This document shows, piece by piece, positions 9,276 through 20,665 of a stretch of 64,000 nucleotides of DNA. Position 1 is the first letter of the stretch. Every line of letters begins with the position of its first letter. Where the stretch lies: contig CM036754.1 in the NCBI GenBank assembly GCA_020796225.1, positions 43,894,420 to 43,958,419 of the forward strand, in the 5' to 3' direction. The notes under the pieces are model-generated. The model was not told the DNA's origin and searched no databases. It was given only the letters and a program-made list of their open reading frames with translations. Origin of the DNA: Arion vulgaris. Its lineage: Eukaryota > Mollusca > Gastropoda > Stylommatophora > Arionidae. Both the position numbers and the translations under genes were made by a program.

Positions 9276-9560
9276 ACTTTTTCATCTCATGCCTTGTAAT
9301 CTATATGTGTATTTGCTTCATATATATAATTTATATTTTCACTTGATTGTATATTGTTTCTCTTCTTTTCCACTTCTAGTTTTGTGTTGCACTCATTTCG
9401 TTATTCGTTTTTATTCCCAGTTCATTAGATACATTTGCATGTTTCCGTTATCGTCCATTTGTAAGTGTTCTCTATAATTCGCCACTCCTGTTGTGTCGTT
9501 TGCTTGATAAAGGCTTTTGGTCGAAACGTTGCTGTTTATCGTCACTGTTTCTGTATTTTG
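9276..9560 (+). mobile_element. Probable 3' region of the Penelope-like element with hairpin-GAAAC motif
   Basis: This T-rich sequence follows the nuclease domain. At 9505-9529 it contains TTGATAAAGGCTTTTGGTCG then AAACG, a short hairpin followed by GAAAC. Related motifs recur at 58,663-58,687 (+) and 25,595-25,620 (-). The placement after the coding end suggests element 3' sequence, but no duplication marks the boundary. Confidence 0.45.
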
Positions 9561-9589
9561 TAAAACTATAGTACTTTGTTTGTACGTGT

Positions 9590-9935
9590 TTTGCTATGAT
9601 GGTTTTCTTAGTCCCCTGGTAGAATTCAACTACGTTATCTATCCACCTTTTCTCGGTCCTCCTCTCGCCTTCCTTCCTGATATTCTGTTGTGGAAAGCTT
9701 CATTGGCAGTTTGGTCTGTTCACATTCTTACTAAGTGGCCAAACCACTTCATTCTCTGTTTCGGTATATAATTCAAGCACGGTCTTGTTCCAACCTTTTC
9801 TCTGATGCTGTATTCGTAACTCTGTCGATTCTTGTGTTGTTGGTGACTTTGCAGAGATATCTCATTTCGCATGTTGCTATTTTCTGTGCGTGCATGTGTC
9901 TTATTCATTGTCCAAACCCGGTACAATGAATGCAG
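9590..9935 (-). mobile_element. LINE-B-like tail fragment
   Basis: Minus-strand reading gives MRNEISLQSHQQHKNRQSYE, VGTRPCLNYIPKQRMKWFGH and LVRM, followed after a stop by a decayed R-E-E-D-R-E-K-V-D-R segment. The IPKQRMKWFGHLVRM block parallels IERQQMQWFGYIMRM in LINE-B. Only the C-terminal end remains. Confidence 0.6.
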
Positions 9936-10191
9936 TCCTCTGTCTTTAGACTAATTATATACATTACCATGTCATCTCCAACACCATTACCATCATTATC
10001 ATCCTCCCCATCACTATTACCATCATCATCATTATAGTTGCCATACGAATAAAAAAAAGTATGTAGACAATCAAAATTAAAAACATAAGCACAAGAATGT
10101 AGAATAAGAACACTTATTATAGGCTATCCTCTTCCAGAACCGAACCGATTTGCGCAAGTGACAAAAATAAAAAAACGTTTTCACTGTATGA
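9936..10191. other. Non-coding spacer with CAT/ATC microsatellite
   Basis: An imperfect (ATC/CAT)n run lies at about 9970-10035, followed by A-rich sequence. Nothing gene-like is visible. Confidence 0.6.
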
Positions 10192-11628
10192 TTGCAGGAT
10201 AAAATCTAAGTTAAGGAAACCTTACTTTAAAAATGCAGGATAAAATCTAATTTGATGAAATATTACTTTAAAAATGCAGGATAAAATCTAATTTGATGAA
10301 ATATTACTTTAAAAATGCAGGATAAAATCTAATTTGATGAAATATTACTTTAAAAATGCAGGATAAAATCTAATTTGATGAAATATTACTTTAAAAATGC
10401 AGGATAAAATCTAATTTGATGAAATATTACTTTAAAAATGCAGGATAAAATCTAATTTGATGAAATATTACTTTAAAAATGCAGGATAAAATCTAATTTG
10501 ATGAAATATTACTTTAAAAATGCAGGATAAAATCTAATTTGATGAAATATTACTTTAAAAATGCAGGATAAAATCTAATTTGATGAAATATTACTTTAAA
10601 AATGCAGGATAAAATCTAATTTGATGAAATATTACTTTAAAAATGCAGGATAAAATCTAATTTGATGAAATATTACTTTAAAAATGCAGGATAAAATCTA
10701 ATTTGATGAAATATTACTTTAAAAATGCAGGATAAAATCTAATTTGATGAAATATTACTTTAAAAATGCAGGATAAAATCTAATTTGATGAAATATTACT
10801 TTAAAAATGCAGGATAAAATCTAATTTGATGAAATATTACTTTAAAAATGCAGGATAAAATCTAATTTGATGAAATATTACTTTAAAAATGCAGGATAAA
10901 ATCTAATTTGATGAAATATTACTTTAAAAATGCAGGATAAAATCTAATTTGATGAAATATTACTTTAAAAATGCAGGATAAAATCTAATTTGATGAAATA
11001 TTACTTTAAAAATGCAGGATAAAATCTAATTTGATGAAATATTACTTTAAAAATGCAGGATAAAATCTAATTTGATGAAATATTACTTTAAAAATGCAGG
11101 ATAAAATCTAATTTGATGAAATATTACTTTAAAAATGCAGGATAAAATCTAATTTGATGAAATATTACTTTAAAAATGCAGGATAAAATCTAATTTGATG
11201 AAATATTACTTTAAAAATGCAGGATAAAATCTAATTTGATGAAATATTACTTTAAAAATGCAGGATAAAATCTAATTTGATGAAATATTACTTTAAAAAT
11301 GCAGGATAAAATCTAAATTAATGAAATCTTATTTTTAAAATACCGGATAAAATCTAAATTAATGAAATCTTATTTTTAAAATACCGGATAAAATCTAAAT
11401 TAATGAAATCTTATTTTTAAAATACCGGATAAAATCTAAATTAATGAAATCTTATTTTTAAAATACCGGATAAAATCTAAATTAATGAAATCTTATTTTT
11501 AAAATACCGGATAAAATCTAAATTAATGAAATATTACTTTAAAAAACAGGTTACAATCTAAGTTAATGAAATCTTACTTTAGAAATACAGGATAAAATCT
11601 AAATTAATGAAATTTTACTTTTAAAGTA
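10192..11628. repeat. 41-bp satellite array, about 35 units in two homogenised blocks
   Basis: From about 10,250 to 11,310 there are some 26 essentially identical units (TGCAGGATAAAATCTAATTT...). At about 11,311 the array switches abruptly to a variant (ATACCGGATAAAATCTAAAT...) repeated about five times, and ends in two or three diverged units. The sharp boundary means each block was amplified separately. Confidence 0.95.
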
Positions 11629-12009
11629 CACTTTGTCTATTTGAATTCATGAAAGAACTGTTCTTATCATGTTTATGTCTTCTGTGGCATCTGCAAAAGT
11701 TCCACTTGTTTATCAATAACATATGTCTTTCGGACATTTAAAAACAACAACTAAGTTGTGGTTTTCAGAAAACAACTGGAGAAAAAAATCGGTACTTGAA
11801 TTTCAAGATGTTGAATTGTATAATGTTCATTAACTATGATAGTTTAAACTGGTAGCAAAAGTTTTCCTGCCACCGGTAGCAGAAAGTTTGTAGTTTCGTA
11901 GAGAATATAACAATTTGTAACTCCTAAGGTTATCAGGTTAGTAGGTTAACGTGTGTAGAACAAACTAATAACATTAACAGAATTCGTCAACAATAACTTA
12001 TCTCCGAAA
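11629..12009. other. Non-coding spacer
   Basis: A+T-rich, without recognisable genes or repeats. Confidence 0.5.
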
Positions 12010-12350
12010 GGTAGATCTTCTTTCTTTTCGTTTTGTTTCTCTCTAGTTCTGTTTTGTCTCACAGCGTCAGGATAACAACACATTTCTGAAACAGGCTTTT
12101 GTGTGCGCTTCGTAAACAGTGGTTTTTTTGTTTTCTCTGTTATCTCTGAGGTCCACTCTCTGCGTGGACAACTTTATGTTTTGTTTCCACTGTATCAGAG
12201 TAACATTGTTCTTTGAGGCACACTGTCTGTTGGTGACAATCTGTTTAAGAGGCCGAACCATTTAATTTGTTGTTTCTTGATGAAGTTCAGTACTGATGTT
12301 GTACCCACATTTTTCCTGTCTTCATTTCTCAACCGGTCTCTTCTTGTTAC
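12010..12350 (-). mobile_element. LINE-E fragment, 3' part (left side of a split copy)
   Basis: Minus-strand 3' end of LINE-E, from its terminal pyrimidine-rich edge up to the EDIRKK-equivalent region, including KEQCYSDTVETKHKVVHAE-type sequence. It stops at 12,350. The next LINE-E segment (CATTCTGCGCAGACACTTC-like) only reappears at about 15,450, so the copy is split by about 3.1 kb. Confidence 0.75.
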
Positions 12351-12470
12351 CAGCGGCGGCTCGTCATTAAGGACCAGTGGGGCCCAACCCCACCAGAAAT
12401 AATGAGTAACGTGTTGTTATTATTTTAGAAATTGTTTATCATAATTTAATTTTTGTAAATGTTGTTAACG
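12351..12470 (+). mobile_element. Possible hAT-type left terminus
   Basis: CAGCGGCGGCTCGTCATTAA followed by a CCCCACTG/CCCAACCCCACC-rich subterminal region resembles the end of ZMYM-type hAT transposons. The preceding 8 bp, CTTGTTAC (12,343-12,350), nearly recur as CTTGTTAT at 15,446-15,453, just where LINE-E resumes. That is what an 8-bp hAT duplication would leave. The opposite terminus is not visible, so the call is tentative. Confidence 0.4.
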
Positions 12471-12995
12471 TGATATTGATTCGCTTTATAGGCGTGGCAA
12501 GCGTAGGGTGAGCGGACCACCAAAATGTGCCAAAAAAAATGGAAAACCCAGCAGAGGCCTGAATCCAGTGTGCCTTTCCGCTCGCAGGGAACTACTACTA
12601 CCTTGTAGTTAGATTGGGGACAATCAAAGCCTAGCGGAGTAAACTGTACACAAAACTGGATAGTAGGAAAACCAAGTAGTCCAAATAAAGACCGGTAACC
12701 TGAGCAGATGAGCTCAACAACCCGAGAGGGTAGGTCGTCTAAGGGTCGATACCCTAAAGAAAATAGCAACCTGCTGCCTTGCAGGTCTGCTGGGGACAGT
12801 CAAAACCTAACGGAGAGTGAACCCAGTCAACGCTGGTTAAAATCGGACACGTCGCCAAAGGACAAGCACTAGAGCTCCAAATGGCGCTGAACGATGTAAC
12901 GTAAAAATACGTTCTTTGCAAAGGTTGTTTATATATCACAATAAGAATGATCAAAATGGCCGAAAAAGAACGATCGAGAAAGAGATAGAGAGAGA
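12470..12995. repeat. Rep-G, uninterrupted copy
   Basis: This aligns with 6,860-7,044 plus 7,749-8,060 without the LINE-F insertion. Two internal segments, GGGACAATCAAAGCCTAGCG and GGGACAGTCAAAACCTAACG, are diverged copies of each other, so the repeat contains an internal duplication. Confidence 0.65.
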
Positions 12996-13349
12996 TCTCG
13001 TACAGTTCACAAGTTTACCTAGCAAATTATATTTAAAAATCACCTCGTATGTTCAGGGTTTGTCATGCAGGTATGCCTCGAAGGATGCCAATTGACGTTC
13101 CATTGAATTTTTTTTTTTTAAATCTTCTCAAGGCGCTCATGTTGTTTGACGTGTACGAAATATTTAATTGTCCTTAATTTTATGTTATTTAATATCCAAC
13201 TCTCTTTACTCTCAAGCTGCTGCAGAACAGAAGCATTTCTTCATTTCTCGAAAGGTGGAATAACTTCCTCGGAATAGACAAATAATAGTAAATGCTCCAA
13301 AAACCAGGATTTTCCGAACATTTGTGTAGGGCCCTACAAAGAATAATGA
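12996..13349. other. Non-coding spacer
   Basis: No gene or known repeat is seen. It ends at the first units of the 22-bp array. Confidence 0.5.
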
Positions 13350-15445
13350 CCACGAGCTGCCACTGCTTGTCATCTCTGTCGTCACTGCTTGTCATCTCTG
13401 TCGTCACTGCTTGTCATCTCTGTCGTCACGAGCTGTCACTGCTTGTCATCTCTGTCGTCACGAGCTGCCACTGCTTGTCATCTCTGTCGTCACTGCTTGT
13501 CATCTCTGTCGTCACTGCTTGTCATCTCTGTCGTCACTGCTTGTCATCTCTGTCGTCACTGCTTGTCATCTCTGTCGTCACTGCTTGTCATCTCTGTCGT
13601 CACTAGCTGCCACTGCTTGTTATCTCTGTCGTCACTGCTTGTCATCTCTGTCGTCACTAGCTGCCACTGCTTGTTATCTCTGTCGTCACTGCTTGTTATC
13701 TCTGTCGTCACTGCTTGTCATCTCTGTCGTCACTAGCTGCCACTGCTTGTTATCTCTGTCGTCACTGCTTGTCATCTCTGTCGTCACTGCTTGTCATCTC
13801 TGTCGTCACTGCTTGTCATCTCTGTCGTCACTGCTTGTCATCTCTGTCGTCACTGCTTGTCATCTCTGTCGTCACTGCTTGTCATCTCTGTCGTCACTAG
13901 CTGTCACTGCTTGTTATCTCTGTCGTCACTAGCTGTCACTGCTTGTCATCTCTGTCGTCACTGCTTGTCATCTCTGTCGTCACTGCTTGTCATCTCTGTC
14001 GTCACGAGCTGCCACTGCTTGTCATCTCTGTCGTCACTGCTTGTCATCTCTGTCGTCACTGCTTGTCATCTCTGTCGTCACTGCTTGTCATCTCTGTCGT
14101 CACTGCTTGTCATCTCTGTCGTCACTGCTTGTCATCTCTGTCGTCACTGCTTGTCATCTCTGTCGTCACTGCTTGTCATCTCTGTCGTCACTGCTTGTCA
14201 TCTCTGTCGTCACTAGCTGCCACTGCTTGTTATCTCTGTCGTCACTGCTTGTCATCTCTGTCGTCACTAGCTGCCACTGCTTGTTATCTCTGTCGTCACT
14301 GCTTGTTATCTCTGTCGTCACTGCTTGTCATCTCTGTCGTCACTAGCTGCCACTGCTTGTTATCTCTGTCGTCACTGCTTGTCATCTCTGTCGTCACTGC
14401 TTGTCATCTCTGTCGTCACTGCTTGTCATCTCTGTCGTCACTGCTTGTCATCTCTGTCGTCACTGCTTGTCATCTCTGTCGTCACTGCTTGTCATCTCTG
14501 TCGTCACTAGCTGTCACTGCTTGTTATCTCTGTCGTCACTAGCTGTCACTGCTTGTCATCTCTGTCGTCACTGCTTGTCATCTCTGTCGTCACTGCTTGT
14601 CATCTCTGTCGTCACGAGCTGCCACTGCTTGTCATCTCTGTCGTCACTGCTTGTCATCTCTGTCGTCACTGCTTGTCATCTCTGTCGTCACTGCTTGTCA
14701 TCTCTGTCGTCACTAGCTGTCACTGCTTGTCATCTCTGTCGTCACTAGCTGTCATCTCTGTCGTCACTGCTTGTCATCTCTGTCGTCACGAGCTGCCACT
14801 GCTTGTCATCTCTGTCGTCACTGCTTGTCATCTCTGTCGTCACTGCTTGTCATCTCTGTCGTCACGAGCTGCCACTGCTTGTCATCTCTGTCGTCACTGC
14901 TTGTCATCTCTGTCGTCACTGCTTGTCATCTCTGTCGTCACGAGCTGCCACTGCTTGTCATCTCTGTCGTCACTGCTTGTCATCTCTGTCGTCACTGCTT
15001 GTCATCTCTGTCGTCACGAGCTGCCACTGCTTGTCATCTCTGTCGTCACTGCTTGTCATCTCTGTCGTCACTGCTTGTCATCTCTGTCGTCACTGCTTGT
15101 CATCTCTGTCGTCACTGCTTGTCATCTCTGTCGTCACTGCTTGTTATCTCTGTCGTCACTGCTTGTTATCTCTGTCGTCACTGCTTGTCATCTCTGTCGT
15201 CACTGCTTGTTATCTCTGTCGTCACGAGCTGCCACTGCTTGTCATCTCTGTCGTCACTGCTTGTCATCTCTGTCGTCACTGCTTGTCATCTCTGTCGTCA
15301 CTGCTTGTTATCTCTGTCGTCACTGCTTGTTATCTCTGTCGTCACTGCTTGTTATCTCTGTCGTCACTGCTTGTCATCTCTGTCGTCACTGCTTGTTATC
15401 TCTGTCGTCACTGCTTGTTATCTCTGTCGTCACGAGCTGCCACTG
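13350..15445. repeat. 22/32-bp satellite array with a 610-bp higher-order repeat, inside LINE-E
   Basis: The basic unit is CTGCTTGTCATCTCTGTCGT(CA), 22 bp. It alternates irregularly with a 32-bp form that adds CGAGCTGCCA or TAGCTGCCA. No stop codon arises in the plus frames, which produces false open frames of up to 312 codons built from LLVISVVTACHLCRH. The block from about 13,600 to 14,090 recurs exactly 610 bp downstream. The unit resembles LINE-E sequence at this position (CTTGTTA... and CATCTCTGTCGT), and LINE-E resumes at the array's right edge. Confidence 0.95.
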
Positions 15446-15862
15446 CTTGTTATCGCCAAGATTCTGTGCAGACGCTTCATCTCTGTCGTAACTAGTTTTC
15501 TTCTATCATTTGATGTCAGCGTCCATATTTGGCACTGATAGCATAATGTTAGGAGAAAGATTGGGTTGACCAATGATCCTTTAGCTTTGAAAGTGACATA
15601 TTTGCATTTTGAAATTGGCGCCATTTTCCCTATGACTTGATTTCCTTTATTGCATCTATGTTGGATTCGATAGTTAATCTTCTGTTTGCTGAAAAAATGC
15701 TTCATACGTATGTTAAGTCTTTGACTTGTTTTAATTGATGTTTATCGATGGAGATATTGTTAACGTTTTCTTCTCTAGCGAATGTCATTACTTCTGTGTT
15801 GTCAAAGTGTATTCTCATATTGTATTTATTGTATTCACAATTATCGTAGTCTAATTTCATAA
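15446..15862 (-). mobile_element. LINE-E fragment, RT part (right side of the split copy)
   Basis: The minus strand reads LCYQCQIWTLTSNDRRKLVT, EMKRLHRIL, then further upstream sequence including NYRIQHRCNKGNQVIGKMAP. It is collinear with 43,277-43,400 and 42,475-42,725. This is the upstream coding part of the copy whose 3' end is at 12,010-12,350. Confidence 0.75.
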
Positions 15863-16055
15863 ACTATTTTTCTTAATTAGATTTCTTATCAAGATCAAAT
15901 AGAAATCTTCCTATAAATATATTTTAGTTTTAACAAATTAAGTTGTCTACCAGCAACTACAAGTTGTGATCGACGATGTTGTTGAAAGTATTAAATGTTG
16001 CTTTTCTACTTTACAATAAATGATGTATTACAAAATAATGTACTTAATTTGTTTG

Positions 16056-17632
16056 TGTCTAAACTACCCCTAGTAATTACTGTCTAAATACTGGCTCGTG
16101 TTACTTATTGTGAAAATGTCTAAACTACCCCTAGTAATTACTGTCTAAATACTGGCTCGTGTTACTTATTGTGAAAATGTCTAAACTACCCCTAGTAATT
16201 ATTGTCTAAATACTGGCTCGTGTTACTTATTGTGAAAATGTCTAAACTACCCCTAGTAATTATTGTCTAAATACTGGCTCGTGTTACTTATTGTGAAAAT
16301 GTCTAAACTACCCCTAGTAATTACTGTCTAAATACTGGCTCGTGTTACTTATTGTGAAAATGTCTAAACTACCCCTAGTAATTATTGTCTAAATACTGGC
16401 TCGTGTTACTTATTGTGAAAATGTCTAAACTACCCCTAGTAATTACTGTCTAAATACTGGCTCGTGTTACTTATTGTGAAAATGTCTAAACTACCCCTAG
16501 TAATTATTGTCTAAATACTGGCTCGTGTTACTTATTGTGAAAATGTCTAAACTACCCCTAGTAATTATTGTCTAAATACTGGCTCGTGTTACTTATTGTG
16601 AAAATGTCTAAACTACCCCTAGTAATTACTGTCTAAATACTGGCTCGTGTTACTTATTGTGAAAATGTCTAAACTACCCCTAGTAATTACTGTCTAAATA
16701 CTGGCTTGTGTTACTTATTGTGAAAATGTCTAAACTACCCTAGTAATTACTTGTCTAAATACTGGCTCGTGTTACTTATTGTGAAAATGTCTAAACTACC
16801 CCTAGTAATTATTGTCTAAATACTGGCTCGTGTTACTTATTGTGAAAATGTCTAAACTACCCCTAGTAATTACTGTCTAAATACTGGCTCGTGTTACTTA
16901 TTGTGAAAATGTCTAAACTACCCCTAGTAATTACTGTCTAAATACTGGCTCGTGTTACTTATTGTGAAAATGTCTAAACTACCCCTAGTAATTACTGTCT
17001 AAATACTGGCTCGTGTTACTTATTGTGAAAATGTCTAAACTACCCCTAGTAATTATTGTCTAAATACTGCTCGTGTCTTATTGTGAAAATGTCTAAACTA
17101 CCCTAGTAATTACTGTCTAAATACTGGCTGTGTTACTTATTGTGAAAATGTCTAAACTACCTAGTAATTACTTCTAAATACTGGTTGTGTTACTTATTGT
17201 GAAAATGTCTAAACTACCTAGTAATTATTGTCTAAATACTGGCTCGTGTTACTTATTGTGAAAATGTCTAAACTACCTAGTAATTTGTCTAAATACTGGC
17301 TCGTGTTACTTATTGTGAAAATGTCTAAACTACCCCTAGTAATTACTGTCTAAATACTGGCTCGTGTTACTTATTGTGAAAATGTCTAAACTACCCCTAG
17401 TAATTACTGTCTAAATACTGGCTCGTGTTACTTATTGTGAAAATGTCTAAACTACCCCTAGTAATTACTGTCTAAATACTGGCTCGTGTTACTTATTGTG
17501 AAAATGTCTAAACTACCCCTAGTAATTATTGTCTAAATACTGGCTCGTGTTACTTATTGTGAAAATGTCTAAACTACCCCTAGTAATTACTGTCTAAATA
17601 CTGGCTCGTGTTACTTATTGTGAAAATGTCTA
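16056..17632. repeat. 61-bp satellite array, about 26 units
   Basis: Unit GTCTAAACTACCCCTAGTAA... is 61 bp long, with an alternating TTACTG/TTATTG variant position. Units at about 17,050-17,290 carry clustered single-base deletions, whereas both ends of the array are nearly perfect. Confidence 0.95.
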
Positions 17633-17696
17633 CATTAAATAAGCAAATATTAAATTATGCATGTGTCGCGAAATTTTTAAATAGTTTCTTTTTCTT

Positions 17697-18115
17697 GATT
17701 GATTGATTGATTGATTGATAGGACCATCATCATTACATTTGGGTGAGTATCCATGTGTGCTTCGATCTCTTCATTACACATGAATATCTCATCGGCAGTG
17801 TGAGAATTCCTTAGAACCGGCGAGGGTCCCTGATGTAACTTTGAAGATGGTAAAAATATTTTGTAGGATTTTAAAAAAAAATCTTTCTAAGAATGTTTGG
17901 GGGGCAGCGGTCGAGACTGCTCTTTTCGAGTCTGAACTGCCAAGGGATCTTTTACATGCTAAAATTGAACATGTGACCTACGTTTTATCGTCCGTCTCCG
18001 ATAGGACTAGGGAATCGATCTCACCTACACTGAGATCAGGGATCTCTGGAAAAATATCCCGATGGCTCCATGAAGAAGCGAACCGAGTACCTTTGGAATA
18101 AGAGGCGAGCATCTA
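17697..18115 (-). mobile_element. SINE-1, full-length copy
   Basis: On the minus strand the copy runs from a tRNA-like head (AGTTAGATGCTCGCC..., B-box-like GGTTCGCTTC) through the CGGAGACGGACGATAAAACG body. It ends in a short ATCA tail that appears on the plus strand as (GATT)n at 17,697-17,720. It is the cleanest reference copy in the window, with no internal expansion. The open frame across it is incidental. Confidence 0.8.
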
Positions 18116-18237
18116 ACTTCTACTACTGAACGTATAAATGGTGCCTAGAAAATCGACAACTCGTTTACAATGGTTGTTAGCGACGTCATGTAAAGGATGT
18201 GACACGATTTTCATTTTTCGTTGCAAGGGCAGTCACC

Positions 18238-18368
18238 GTCAAACTGTTCAGGTTAAGATGTTTTCTTTAAGCCTCCGGCAGAAACAAATTCTTGACCTTA
18301 CCGGTGATTGAACCCGAGTTTCCGAATGAAGCCGCGCTCTAATCAATTTGACCAGAGGCTTAGAATAA
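18238..18368 (-). mobile_element. SINE-3 copy, tRNA-like head and part of body
   Basis: The minus strand reads GATTAGAGCGCGGCTTCATT then CGGGTTCAATCACCGG, with a B-box match (GGTTCAATC). The body continues with AAGGTCAAGAATTTG-like and CTTAACCTGAACA sequence shared with 33,900-34,110 and 34,450-34,650. Confidence 0.65.
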
Positions 18369-18636
18369 TAGACACAGTCTCTCTCCATCTTAAACTCGTT
18401 CCATCTATCTCTATGACTCTCTTATGTCATTCCGAACGAACGTAGACAAGACAAAAATGATAGCTTGTAAAGACTGGAAAAACCCAGAACTACAAGACGA
18501 GGTCATGAATACCCCGAGGGAAGTAGAAGTCAAGTAGATCTATCTCTTTTATTTGCATGGGCGTTCATACATTGGGGCAAGTAAGGAGGGGGAGGTGCCA
18601 CTCCTGGAAAATGATATTTTGATAAAATAGTTTTAT

Positions 18637-19318
18637 GCGAATCTTGTCTTCTCCAATTCTACTTAATAAACTACCATACTGTAGGACGGATTAACGTAAT
18701 ATATAAGTAATCTTGTCTTCTCCAATTCTACTTAATAAACTACCATACTGTAGGACGGATTAACGTAATATATAAGTAATCTTGTCTTCTCCAATTCTAC
18801 TTAATAAACTACCATACTGTAGGACGGATTAACGTAATATATAAGTAATCTTGTCTTCCAATTCCACTAATAAACTACCATACTGTAGGACGGATTAACG
18901 TAATATATAAGTAATCTTGTCTTCTCCAATTCCACTTAATAAACTACCATACTGTAGGACGGATTAACGTAATGATAAGAATCTTGTCTTCTTCAATTCT
19001 ACTTAATAAACTACCATACTGTAGGACGATTAACTATTATAAGTAATCTTGTCTTCTCCAATTCCACTTAATAAACTACCATACTGTAGGACGGATTAAC
19101 GTAATATATAAGTAATCTTGTCTTCTCCAATTCTACTTAATAAACTACCATACTGTAGGACGGATTAACGTAATATATAAGTAATCTTGTCTTCTCCAAT
19201 TCCACTTAATAAACTACCATACTGTAGGACGGATTAACGTAATATATAAGTAATCTTGTCTTCTCCAATTCTACTTAATAAACTACCATACTGTAGGACG
19301 GATTAACCTAATATATAA
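18637..19318. repeat. 69-bp satellite array, about 10 units
   Basis: Units (AATCTTGTCTTCTCCAATTC...) are nearly identical, except two central ones (18,840-19,050) with small deletions. The last unit abuts a tRNA-like SINE. Confidence 0.95.
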
Positions 19319-19500
19319 ACGTTCACCTATCGACTCGGACATAAGAGGGTTTGGGAGTTCAATCCCACACATGACGTTGCACACGTCAGGAAAAGAATTG
19401 GTCCTCCTACCTCCTTCACACTAAGGAACACTACAAATGTGAAGTGAAATTACTTAATTCTGACTTAAGGTCTGAATAAGCTTAGGTAAGCGTTATTTGA
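19310..19500 (+). mobile_element. SINE-4, tRNA-like head
   Basis: ACGTTCACCTATCGACTCGG then GGGAGTTCAATCCCACAC contains a good B box (GAGTTCAATCCC) inside an acceptor/T-arm-like context. The A-box side is replaced by the 69-bp array. Downstream body sequence (GTGAAGTGAAATTAC...) has no other copy here. Confidence 0.5.
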
Positions 19501-19749
19501 TTTGTATAAACTATCGACAACATTTTTCTTTTGTTCATCTTGTCACCCCTCGCTAGAAAAATGTATGTGGACGCCCATGCTTCTTTCTCGATGTTTCCAT
19601 TGAAGCATAGGGTTGCAAGTTATCACTAATAGTTTTATGATTTATTCAATTCAAGAAATATAAAGTTGAAATTCTTCTTTATATTTGTGTTTACAACCGT
19701 ACATTTTCCAGCATTAAACATTCATATAGTTTTTTAAAAGAAGTTTTAT

Positions 19750-20665
19750 CAGCTTTCTCTGTGGCGTAGAAGTTAGTTGCTCGCCTCTCTTCCGAAAGGT
19801 ACTTGGTTTGCTACCTCGTGGAGCTATCGGGATATTTTTTCAGAGATCCCTAATCTTAGTGTAGGTGAGATCGATTTCCTAGTCCTATCGGAGACGGACG
19901 ATAAAATGTAGGTCCGTGTTTATGTTGAGCACGTAAAAGAACCCTTGCAGTTCCAAATCGAGAAGATAAGGCTAAAAGCCGCTGCTTCTTTCTTTCTTTT
20001 CTCCAATTCTATTTTTCCCCACAGCGTCAGCGAACAATATTCATTAGTAAGATTTAAAAGTAAAATTCCTACAAAATACTTTCACCAGCTTCTATATTAC
20101 ATCAGGTACTCTCGCGGGTACTACAGAGTTGGTGCACTACCGCTGAGATCTTCCAGTGTAAAAGAGATTGAGCACACATGGTTACTCACTGAAGTGCATT
20201 GATGATGTTCCTATCTTCCAGTGTAAGAAAGAGATTGGAGCACACATGGTTACTCACTGAAGTGAAATTGATGATGTTCATCTTCAGTGAAAAAAGAGAT
20301 TGCAATCATGGTTACTCATGAATGCATTGATGATGTTCTATCTTCAGTGTAAAAGAGATTGAGCACATGGTTACACTGAAGTGCATTGATGATGTTTCTA
20401 TCTTCCAGTGTAAGAAAGATTGACAACATGGTTACTCACTGAAGTGCATTGATGATGTTCTACTTCTGTAAGAAGAGTGGCACACTGGTTACTCACTGAA
20501 GTGCTTTGATGATGTTCTTCTTCCAGTGTAAGAAAGAGATTGGAGCACACATGGTTACTCACTGAAGTGCATTGATGATGTTTCTATCTTCCAGTGTAAG
20601 AAAGAGATTGGAGCACACATGGTTACAAAAGTGCATTGATGATGTTCCTATCAAATCAATCAACC
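19750..20665 (+). mobile_element. SINE-1 copy whose 3' end is expanded into an array
   Basis: The head is at 19,757 (CTGTGGCGTAGAAGTTAG, with a GGTTTGCTACC B-box relic). The body continues to 20,145, then the last 69 bp of the SINE recur about eight times before the final CAAATCAATCAACC tail. A stretch of about 60 bp at 19,980-20,035, with pyrimidine runs and CACAGCGTCAG, looks like LINE-E 3'-terminal sequence. Confidence 0.75.
20148..20655. repeat. About 69-bp tandem repeat made from the SINE-1 3' end
   Basis: Units read ATCTTCCAGTGTAAGAAAGA...GATGATGTTCCT. The same sequence occurs once in SINE-1 copies at 962 and 17,720. Middle units (20,280-20,500) lose many single bases. Confidence 0.9.

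Noticed and set aside
13350..15491. Open frames of 100-312 codons with LLVISVVTACHLCRH repeats
   Set aside because: The 22-bp unit is stop-free in the plus frames and cycles through all of them. The peptides are by-products of a minisatellite in a LINE.
13350..17632. Possible CRISPR-like arrays
   Set aside because: The repeats are contiguous with no unique spacers, the context is eukaryotic, and no cas genes occur.
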